18,037 bases of DNA. Origin: Dunaliella salina. Its lineage: Eukaryota > Chlorophyta > Chlorophyceae > Chlamydomonadales > Dunaliellaceae. A program made the position numbers and the translations under genes. The stretch lies in assembly GCA_002284615.2 (NCBI GenBank), contig MU069536.1:256404-274440 (forward strand), in the 5' to 3' direction. Below are positions 1 to 7,317 of this stretch, in pieces; position 1 is the stretch's first letter; each line of letters begins with the position of its first letter. The notes beneath the pieces are model-generated. The model saw only the letters and a program-made list of their open reading frames with translations, did not search any database and was not told the origin of the DNA.

Positions 1-1609
1 GCAGTCTGCGCAGCTCCTGCCGCAGCGCTTGCTCAGCTTCCACCTTGTTGAACTCCAGCTGCATGAGCTGCTGGTTCAATCCCTGCTCTGAGGCCTCGCG
101 GTCGCTGCGCTGCTGCTGCAGCTCATGCTGTAGGACCTGCAGCTGCTGACGCAGCACTTGCCGCACCTCCTGCTCCTCAGGATCACTGACACCAACATGG
201 CCCTTCTCCTCCTGCTGCTGCTGCTGGTGCTGCTGCTGTTGCTGCTGCTGCTGTTGCTGCTGCTGCTGCAAGTCTTGCACGCGCTGCCGCAGAGCGTGCA
301 ACTCTTCCCGCTGCACATGTGCCTGAGAATGCTGCTGCTGGTGCTGCTGCTGCAGGCCCTCCACTCGTGTCTGGAGTGCCCTTACCTCCTCTGACTCACC
401 TGAAGCCGCATGAGTCTGAGTGCCTACCTGCCGCTGGTCCTTCTGCTGCTGCTGCTGCTGCTGCCGCTGGAAGTCTTGCATGCGCTGCCGAAGTGCATGT
501 AGCTCTTCCTGCTGCGCCAATGCCTGAGACTGCCGCTGCTGCAGGTCCTGAACTTGTGCACGCAGCACCCTAACCTCCTCCGCTTCCTCTGCATCAGTTT
601 GTGTCTGTGTGCCTGCCTGCTGCCGCTGCTGTGCCTGCAGCTGCCGCTGCTGCTGCTGCTGGTTAAGTAGGTCTTGGACTTGCTTACGCAGGGCATCCAC
701 AACCTCCTGCTGCTGCTGCATCCCTGCCCGGGCTTGCTGCTGCAGCTGCTGCTCCTGCAGTGTGAGGGCACGCACCTGCTCCTGCAATTCTTCCGCTTGT
801 CGCACTTTCTGCTGTGCCTGTTCCTCTGCGGCAGCCTGCGCGGCCTCTGCCTTTTGCACATGCTGGGATACCTGGATGGCCTTTGCATTCATGCTGCGCT
901 CATACTCGGCACGAGTCTGATGGCTGTCATGCAGCTGTTGCTGCAGCGCTGCTTGTACGTGTTCGCACTGCTGCAGCTGTTGCTGCCACTCCCGCCCCTG
1001 CTGCTGCATGAGCTGCTCCATGCAGACCTTGAGCTCGAGTTCATGGGCATGCAGGTGTTCCAGGTGCTGCACAGCTCCATGCAGGCCATGAACTTCGTGA
1101 CACAGCGCTGCCTGCTGCTGCTGGGCTGCCTGATGCCGGTGCCCCTCCTGTTGAGGGATTGTGCGCGATGTAGACTGCGGTGCTTGCTGCTGGAGCTGCT
1201 GTTGGAGCTGCTCGACCTGCACAGCAAGCTCCTTGGACCTTGCCACTGCATCTTGCAGTTGTTGGTTCCCGCGGGCCTGCAGCATTCAAGAGCAGACAAA
1301 ATGAAGAGTGCACCAGTCTCATGGTACGCATGTTGTGATGAGGACAACATCTTTAGGACTCACAATATGCTCCAAGTATTTGGTAATCTTCTCCTCCTTC
1401 CTCTTTGCCACTTGCTTCAGGCGCTCAATTTCTACATCCTTGCTGACATCCCCGCTGACAACGCTCATTCCTTGCTGCCCATGAGCATCCTGCAGCTGCT
1501 GCTGCTGCTGCTGATGCTGCTGCTGCTGCTGGTGATGATGATCTTGCTGCTGGGGAGGCATTGGGGTGATGGTGACCGAAATCACCACTAACCCCCACTT
1601 TTCACACAC
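1..1609 (-). CDS. Gene A: glutamine-rich coiled-coil protein, partial (two exons seen)
   Basis: Exon 1 is 1609-1364 (82 codons). It is followed by an 87-nt intron (1363-1277) with donor ATT|GTGAGT and acceptor TGCTGCAG|GCC. Exon 2 is 1276-1 and stays open for 425 codons to the window edge, so the gene continues to the left. Both junction ends are phase 0. The protein starts with a His/Gln-rich stretch, then a charged segment (EIERLKQVAKRKEEK), then long heptad-like Gln/Leu/Glu/Arg sequence typical of a coiled coil. Two internal repeats of about 63 residues each contain GTQT and the block EELHALRQR. Exon 2 is open despite its many CAG codons. The Leu-rich plus-strand frames over this stretch are its shadow. 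The start is uncertain: ATG at 1609 is the first in frame, but an internal ATG (MPPQQQ) or an upstream exon is possible. The function is unknown; a scaffold or cytoskeletal role is inference from composition only. Confidence 0.7.
205..270. repeat. CTG/CAG trinucleotide tract inside gene A
   Basis: This is an imperfect CTG run on the plus strand (CAG/CAA on the coding strand) with occasional TTG and GTG interruptions. It encodes a polyglutamine stretch in gene A. Similar shorter tracts lie at about 440-462 and 1491-1545. Mixed CAA/CAG use suggests selection on the protein as well as slippage. Confidence 0.9.
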
Positions 1610-1639
1610 TGCACCTCAGCTCATAATTGGGCAGAGTTT

Positions 1640-1890
1640 TGGAAAATATTGGTGGTGATTGTCACAGAGCAGGCCAAATCCCGTCTTTTCTTTTTTGCTG
1701 TCTTTTTGTCTTCCCCGCGTTTGCCAATCCCATTTTCTTGTTGAAAAAGCTTACCACTGGTTTCTTTTATCGTGATGGAAAACTGGAAGACGGCAGTCAA
1801 AAAATCTCTCAGAGGTCATCTCCCTCCGTCCGCTCGTGAACTAAACAAGGAAGCCCCTCTTGAGCTGCTTGCTTCGACTAATTTTAGCCT
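1640..1890 (+). repeat. Dispersed repeat B, copy 1
   Basis: This stretch aligns in order with 3050-3290. Shared blocks are a pyrimidine-rich GTCTTTT..TCTTCC segment, AAAAGCTT, a GTGATRGAAAA..TGGAA..GAAGACG segment, GGTCATCT, CGTGARCTAARCAA and GCTGCTTGGCTCG-like sequence. The copies are clearly diverged, with small indels. No long open frame runs through either copy. The class is unknown; it could be a LINE 3' end, a MITE or a SINE. Confidence 0.55.
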
Positions 1891-2140
1891 TGTGGTTTTG
1901 CCATTAGATCCAAGTGTTGACCTGTTTTTGCCTGCACACATACCGTACCGACTGCTTCATCTTGCGAGGCTGAAATCTTGCGAGGGTGCCAAAATAATTT
2001 AATAATTTGTTTGCGAGCTTTAAGACCTTGCGAGGGAGCATCAGAAGTTAGCAAAATTTGCGAACACCTCAAAATGGGAGAATAAGCAAAGTCTGCGAAC
2101 TGCAATAAACGGCTCTCAGGCCTTTGTTGAAACGCTATCA

Positions 2141-2240
2141 GTTCTCCATGCAATCCTCAGTCCCCTGGTCCCCTGGTCAGTTCTCCATGCAACCCTGGTC
2201 AGTACTCATGCAACCCCTCAGTCCCCTGATCCCCTGGACT
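2141..2240 (+). repeat. Short degenerate tandem repeat (CAGTTCTCCATGCAA..CCCCTGGT)
   Basis: Three head-to-tail units can be seen. Each starts with CAGT(T/A)CTC(C)ATGCAA and ends in CCTGGT or CCTGGA. The middle unit lacks the CAGTCCCCTGGTCC part. This lies inside the proposed TTGCGA element. Confidence 0.7.
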
Positions 2241-2269
2241 TCGACCCCTTTCTATGCTCTAACTGAACA

Positions 2270-2341
2270 TCAGTCCATCTCCATTTCATCTGTGGTCTCC
2301 TCCTCGGTGTCGGAGACCATCAAGTACTCATCCTTCTTGCG

Positions 2342-2374
<33 letters not shown>

Positions 2375-2573
2375 ACGACCACCCCTGGCCACGACCCTGC
2401 CCCCAAAGGCCCCTAGACTGCCCATCGCCCTCCTCCCGCTTCCGCTTGGTGCATCCGAAGTCAAAAAGGGTCCTTTTGCCCCTTGGGGGCATGTGGGTCC
2501 ATCTCTGGCGCGCTAGAATGGCCACATTTAAAAACTGTAAATCTTGCGAGGCCTGAGAAAAAGTAATTTCCAT
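2270..2573 (-). pseudogene. Broken RG-rich coding fragment, possibly transposase-related
   Basis: Two overlapping minus-strand frames look like parts of one protein. The upstream frame (from 2573, with an internal ATG near 2491) reads MPPRGKRTLFDFGCTKRKRE, a basic N-terminus with a PIP-box-like KRTLFDF. The other frame ends at 2270 with an RG repeat followed by an acidic tail (KKDEYLMVSDTEEETTDE). The first frame continues as Ala-Arg through the GC-rich hexamer repeat and then stops, so the halves need a one-base shift or splicing to join. Basic TLFDF-type starts occur in some hAT-like transposases, but the match is too short to name a family. It could also be a small exon of an RGG protein. 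Confidence 0.35.
2345..2374. repeat. (GCGCCC)5 hexanucleotide microsatellite
   Basis: Five perfect hexamer units encode Arg-Gly or Ala-Arg repeats on the minus strand, depending on frame. A microsatellite here is a likely site for slippage between the two frames of the fragment around it. Confidence 0.9.
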
Positions 2574-2631
2574 CGACGCTGGAATCTTGCGAATGGCGCC
2601 AGGGGTTAATTATTTCCACGCAAGATTCCTA

Positions 2632-2895
2632 AAGTCGGTAAGGTACGCTTGTCCCCCTCAGAGTCCTCAAACTTTACCATCCAATTGAATCCAGGGATGC
2701 CTTGGTGAGGAGAAACCCCTAACTATTTTTTGTAACAAGCAACTCCTGACCTCGAAGTTGAAGGAAGCCACTGATCCTGGAAGGGACCTTACCTGTTTTG
2801 CTTCAGCTAAGCTGCCCTTGTTGGCAGGCACTGGCTCCTATCCGTTCCATAAATCCCATCCTGATCCAATCCTATCCCTCCCCTATCCATTCCAA
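2632..2895. other. Intergenic, weak repeat similarity only
   Basis: No exon or RNA gene can be supported. A segment (2690-2790, with GATGCCTTGGTG and CTCCTGACCTCGAAG..GAAGGAAGCC) resembles parts of 3375-3445 (CATGCCTTGGTG, CTCCTGACTTCAA..CAAGGAAGCC), in a different order. This suggests rearranged repeats. Confidence 0.4.
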
Positions 2896-3034
2896 GAATC
2901 GAGATGATGAAGCTTATTGTTTCAATTCCAATTGGGTTTTCCATGAAACCCAGCCAAATTGCCTGGCTGAAGGTCAAACCCCTAATGTGGAGTCTTGTTC
3001 TTATTGTGTCTCTTTGGAGGAACAAAAGGGGTAG
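2896..3034 (+). pseudogene. Coding-like fragment shared with 12970-13063
   Basis: The frame containing RDDEAYCFNSNWVFHETQPN, followed by CLAEGQTPNVE, ends at the stop near 3034. It matches in translation the plus-strand fragment at 12970-13063 (QDTQTYRFISELVDFFHHTE, then QPNFLAEG). The 23-nt core at 2951-2973 differs from 13031-13053 at two positions. Both follow similar pyrimidine-rich sequence. They look like two copies of one exon or mobile-element fragment; I do not recognise the family. Confidence 0.4.
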
Positions 3035-3049
3035 GTAAAACTGCCTGCA

Positions 3050-3290
3050 ACAATCACATTTAAACCAGAGTTTTCTTTTGGCCGTCTTTTCATCTTCCTT
3101 GGTGCGTAGTTAATGGTTTTCATGTAGTTAAAAACTATTTTAATCGAAAAGCTTTCCATCAGTTTTGGTCATTGTGATAGAAAAATGGAAAGGAAGACGA
3201 CCTTGGTCCAGTCGGGGTCATCTGCCGTGAGCTAAGCAAAGGCTTTTAAGCTGCTTGGCTCGTTTGAATTATTGTGGTCTCGTGGGAATG
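3050..3290 (+). repeat. Dispersed repeat B, copy 2
   Basis: This is the second copy of the repeat at 1640-1890, in the same orientation, with the same order of conserved blocks. It directly follows the coding-like fragment at 2896-3034. Confidence 0.55.
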
Positions 3291-3962
3291 TGCTGGATGT
3301 GTGCGTCGAATTCAAGTGTGTTGACCATTCTTGCTTGGGTGACATGCAACATCTCGACTTTCAGTGATTTCCAAACATGCATCTCCTGACTTCAATTTCC
3401 AAGGAAGCCCGGGTCCGGTCACTGAAGGCATGCCTTGGTGTGCACCACGCCAGGCTTACCCAGGTTGGGCATCCCTTCACCTCAGACACGTCAAAGGAGG
3501 CTCTCTGCCAAGAAAAAAACTCGGATTCTCAGGCAGTCCATCCTTCAAGCAGTGGAAGTTTTAACTGTAATTTGCAACTTAAGAGAAAGCTTCCTCAAGA
3601 CAGGGGCGAGACAGGGATACTCATATCATTGGACTTCACTTCTCCCTTCATTTCGATCTTCACTTCACCCTAGAAGCTGCAACTTCCCCAAAAATGCTGT
3701 AAATATGGTTGTTTTAGTCCAAAGCTCGAGAATTCCAAAGATGAACTAAAGATGATCTTGCACATCATCTTGATTGTTGTGGCAGGCACTCTTGCAAGGT
3801 TTACTGAGTTTACAATGTTCATAAAGGGAGCCCTCTGTTAAAACGCATGTCTGCTGGGATAAAAGTTAAGACTGCAAGTTTGTCGTTGTAATTGTCGCTG
3901 CACAGCAAATTCAGTTCAGAGAATGAATAAATTGCACTAGTAGCAAAAAATGTAAAAAGAGT
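3291..3962. other. Intergenic stretch without a supportable gene
   Basis: Open frames here are at most about 104 codons, overlap one another on the same strand, and show no matching splice sites or recognisable motifs. Apart from the weak similarity of 3375-3445 to 2690-2790, nothing stands out. Confidence 0.5.
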
Positions 3963-4002
3963 GCCATGCCATGCCATGCCATGCCATGCCATGCCATGCC
4001 AT
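3963..4002. repeat. (GCCAT)8 pentanucleotide microsatellite
   Basis: There are eight perfect GCCAT units, followed by GCG. On the minus strand they are read as ATGGC repeats, which produces a spurious repetitive open frame. Confidence 0.97.
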
Positions 4003-4515
4003 GCGTACATGCATGAGGGAGGCCGGAGAGGTGAGACAAACAAGTAAAAAAATGAGGAGCGAGCATAAAGCAAGAGTGTCAAGTCTACCTAGCACTTACC
4101 TTGCTTTAGACTGTGCACTTTTACATTGACTAATCCGCTAAACTTTCATCGACCTAGGCCTGACCAGCAACAAGGAGAGTTAACTCGCCAAGAATAAGTC
4201 GAACAACAGGTCTATGCTGGGCAAAAGCCAGCCTGCAACACAGCGAGTGCTGAAACTCAGGGTGAGCCCCACCAGTTCCAACCACGCCAACTAGAGATCT
4301 ACAGTTGTCATCAATATTAGACATTTTCTTCATGTCAGGGGGCTTTTGGCAAAGTGAGGAAAGGGGCGCTGGGCATGTGGCAGCGGTGAGCAAAAAGGAA
4401 CCACGAGACGTGCAGAACTGCAAGCATAAAAACATGGCTAGATTGTCAAACAATCTATCTTATCTTTCTATCTATAAGGTATATAGATCCATTTTTGCAC
4501 TGTTTCTGGATTTCT
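4003..4515. other. Intergenic stretch without a supportable gene
   Basis: A 99-codon minus-strand frame (4154-4453) shows no recognisable domain or good splice signals. A short pyrimidine-rich ATCT repeat lies around 4453-4480. Nothing else is supported. Confidence 0.45.
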
Positions 4516-4618
4516 CCAAGGCTAGCTATATCAAGTGTTCATTCGAAGGTCCTTTTGGTAAGACCTTTGTTAAGTTGCTGGTTAGGGGAGCTTTCCTGAC
4601 TTTACGCGGCCTCTTGGC
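4516..4618 (+). repeat. Repeat C, copy 1 (proposed retroelement 3' end)
   Basis: The sequence starts with CCAAGGCTAGC, contains TTGCTGGTTAGGG, and ends near CGGCCTCTTGG. It aligns over about 100 nt with 8323-8420 (same strand) and 13961-14055 (opposite strand). The other two copies lie downstream of retroelement coding sequence, so this one is probably a 5'-truncated insertion that kept only the 3' untranslated part. That reading is inference. Confidence 0.6.
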
Positions 4619-4905
4619 TGGCACAGACGTTTCAATTGCGAGACCCTTGCTGAACAAGAGAAAAGAAAAGACAGTGTAAGCCAGTTCCGGCTGCAACAAG
4701 TGAAAACGTCGCACACAATATTTGAGATAGCTAAACACATCAGCAGACAAATGAGGCTGAATTCATGGCAACAAACACCTGAAGTGTCAGAGATAACAAA
4801 CAAAACGACAATGCAGATTGATTGCCAGGAAAAATAATTTTTACTTGAAAGCTATGCAAGTTCTCCCCAATATCATGAACAAGGTCACGAGTTCAGCACA
4901 TGCCT

Positions 4906-5745
4906 TCAAAGTGCATTTTCGTCCTTGCTGGCCATGCGAGCTCTGCGCTTCTCTTCCTCCTCCTTGTCTACTTTTGCTGGTCTGTGCACATCAAGCTGCT
5001 GGGAGACATCCTCCTTGTCCATTCCAGGCTGACTGGGCCTCTGCTCATCTTGCTTCTTTTGACCTGAAAAATAAGGGAACTTGACTCTAACTGGAACGTG
5101 CCGTGTGCTCCAGCCTTTATGGCTATGGATACGTAGCCTCATTATGAAGAATGAAAATTTGTATGTGAAAGTGTATTCAATGGTGACAGTGAAGGTTCAA
5201 AATATAACTGAAGCTGATGATAGTGCAACTTGTCGTCCATTGGCCGTACACAAGCCTTCTAAACCTGAGCTCATAGGGAAGGTGTGAGGGGTTGGGACAG
5301 AGGCATCATGCCAATGGCCATGGCAGTTGTGCAGCTGCCAGATGTCAATGAGAGAGTCATACAAAAAAAAAATTTTCAGCAAAGCGATGATTTGCATGAA
5401 CAAGGAGCACAAAAGCCTTGAGGAGTTGTAGTTACATGAACGAGTCTATGGATTTCACTTCAAACACTCTTCAGGAACAACAGGCAACTGCAATCTGGAT
5501 GCGCCTCTCTAACCTGGGGATCCAAACTTCCTTCGCAGCTCAGCGGCAGCGCGCTCCGTACCACCATGGATGGTCTCCTGCGACTGGGCAAGTAAGGTTG
5601 CTGGAGAGGTAAGCTGGCCAAGGCGGAGAGCAATACCTTCAAAGGAGAATTGTCCACACTCATGTATCTTTCTCTGGACTTCATGTGAAATGGTGCCAGG
5701 GGCAGCAGATGCACTTGCATATTCCACACACATCAAGACCTCCTC
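4906..5745 (-). CDS. Gene B: unidentified protein with charged C-terminus, 5' partial
   Basis: The upstream exon is 5745-5514 (acceptor GAACATAG|GAG, donor CCCCAG|GTTAGA, ending in phase 1). The terminal exon is 5063-4906 (acceptor CCTTATTTTTCAG|GT, stop TGA at 4908-4906). The intron is 450 nt and the phases agree, so RRKFGSP joins GQKKQDEQ. About 129 residues are visible. The first exon looks helical (HEVQRKIHECGQFSFEGIAL, then ERAAAELRRKFG). The last is very charged (VDKEEEEKRRARMASKDEN). No membrane segment or known catalytic motif is seen. A possible 19-nt upstream micro-exon at 6397-6379 (acceptor TCGTTTACAG, donor CAT|GTAAGG) has compatible phase but is weak. The start codon was not found and the function is unknown. 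Confidence 0.6.
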
Positions 5746-5941
5746 CTATGTTCACCCCCCAATGTAAAAACCTGTGCAAGGGGTTACACAGGGAGAGGAG
5801 GCCTCCAGTCAAAACGACTGACTGCTAGCCTGTTCACATAAAAAGAGGAGATCATGAAGACAAGGGTGGAGCCTATTGTTGCTCTGGTTTTTGAAACAGA
5901 ACATGTGAAAAGAAGGGTTTGGTGAGATGCAGGCTAGTAAG

Positions 5942-5987
5942 GAGCCATCTGAGAGGTAGGGTGAGAGCCATCTGAGAGGTAGGGTGA
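5942..5987 (+). repeat. 23-nt tandem duplication
   Basis: The unit GAGCCATCTGAGAGGTAGGG plus three bases is present twice without mismatch. It lies in the gene-poor stretch upstream of gene B's visible exons. Confidence 0.9.
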
Positions 5988-6005
5988 GAGAGTGAGAGGA
6001 GGGGA

Positions 6006-6210
6006 CCAGTGAAAATCTGTACCATTTTAGTTTAAAGTTTCTTCGTGCTTGATTGACATGCCGCACAAGTAAATGCCAAATCCAAAGACCTGTGATGCTG
6101 AAGCCAGTGAAAATCTATACCATTTTAGTTTAAAGTTCCTTCGTGCTTGATTGACATGCCGCACAAGTAAATGCCAAATCCAAAGACCTGTGATGCTGAA
6201 GCCAGTGAAA
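6006..6210 (+). repeat. 98-nt tandem duplication, two copies plus a 9-nt start of a third
   Basis: Copies are 6006-6103 and 6104-6201. I count two differences (CTGTACC/CTATACC and TTTCTTC/TTCCTTC). A third copy begins (CCAGTGAAA, 6202-6210) and breaks off. The period is not a multiple of three, so it is unlikely to be selected as coding. The high identity suggests a recent event. Confidence 0.95.
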
Positions 6211-7317
6211 AAGGAGGTATCTTTGATCTGGCAGATTGATTGGACAGACAGAGGTCGCAGACATGGACTTGAAAAAGGTTGAATAGGCTTTAAGGAGGAG
6301 GAAGCGAGGATGGGACATCTGAACAAGGTTCGTCTTTGAAAGAGACTGAGCGCTCTCCATTTGTGCTGCACTCCTTACATGCACTAGATTGCCATGGCTG
6401 TAAACGATAACAATATACAAAGAAGAAGTAGAAAGGCATGAGATACACTCTTCTCATCAGTTTCCGCAGAAGCAGACACTGAGAGAGAAAGCACCATTAT
6501 TTCCTGCCTTCAGAGGAAAGGAAAGAGAAAAGCTAATGAAAATGGGAGGATGTTTGGCAACATGCTGCCCTTTTGCTTCCGGTAATTTAAGCAAAGATTG
6601 ATCACAGGACCTGCGTTTGCAAGGCATACCATGGTAGAAAGTGTACCCATGTAGCTTATGTTTCCCTGTGTACAAGGTTCCTGCAGCAGTAGTGAGGGGA
6701 CGTACGGCTCTTCTGAGCCAATGTGTCTCCCTTTCCTTCGTTGATCCAAGGAGACTTTTCCTCTGCCTACACAGTTTTTTTTCCTTTTCTACTTTTCCTC
6801 TTTCTAACAGAAGGTGACATTGCTAGTGAGGAAAAGTTTTTTCACTCCAATTGCCGCCTGTTTTTGCTTTTCCCCTTAAATCCTTTTCATATGCACGCTA
6901 TTCTCTTCAATTCTGTGATCTTGCACCTCCTTTGCCAGTGGATGCATCTTACATGAAAAGAGCTACAACAGACATTTTCCTGGCATCCTTTGATCAGTGT
7001 GCAAGACTGATTCAGATATCTGAATTTTCATGTCTTACCACTTGAATGTGGTGCTTGTTCAAATATAGGATGGTTCTAAGGTGTGATCCTATAAATGCTT
7101 CTTTATAACATCAAATTGAAGTGGGACAACAACATTTGTAAGGCCACTAACCGCTACACTTTCCACGAGGTGCGTCGCCCAATCCTTGGCCATCTCTACG
7201 TTACTTGCTTCATGGTCTCCTGTACAGAGTGTAATTATCCATGCGTCACTTAAGTCAAAAGTCTTTGCTGAACAAAGCTGCGTGCTTTAAGGAGAGACCC
7301 AACAGTCAGCGCAGGCA
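6211..7317. other. Intergenic, pyrimidine-rich; no gene supported
   Basis: Between the tandem duplication and the stop of gene C there are only short frames on both strands. The plus strand at 6720-6960 is rich in CTTTTC runs, and frames there look like low-complexity translation. Isolated splice-like sites exist (for example the minus-strand acceptor TTTCTCTCTCAG near 6476), but no chain of exons could be built. The missing 5' exons of gene B may lie here. Confidence 0.4.

Larger units (their letters stand above)
1961..2631. mobile_element. Possible small DNA transposon with TTGCGA motifs and TIR-like ends
   Basis: The motif cTTGCGAgg or a close variant occurs at 1961, 1977, 2010, 2027, 2057, 2092, 2543 and 2585, and inverted at 2619-2624. 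Motifs cluster at both sides and are missing from the middle (2101-2540). The left end (AATCTTGCGAGG..AAATAATTTAA, from about 1974) matches the reverse complement of the right end (AATCTTGCGTGG..AAATAATTAA, ending about 2629), which is TIR-like. The middle contains broken minus-strand coding sequence. Clustered subterminal motifs with TIRs are known in hAT-type elements; assigning this one to a family is inference. I saw no clear target-site duplication. Confidence 0.4.

Noticed and set aside
158..1591. Long Leu/Cys-rich plus-strand frames (the longest 305 codons)
   Set aside because: They are the reverse strand of CAG-rich coding sequence. CTG read as Leu gives an implausible composition, while the minus strand has a clean splice junction and coiled-coil pattern.
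2124..2516. 130-codon plus-strand frame with Pro-Arg repeats
   Set aside because: It runs over a tandem repeat and the (GCGCCC)5 tract and reads as low complexity. It is the shadow of the minus-strand RG fragment.
3963..4002. CRISPR-like or coding interpretation of the GCCAT repeat
   Set aside because: Units are contiguous with no spacers. It is a plain microsatellite.
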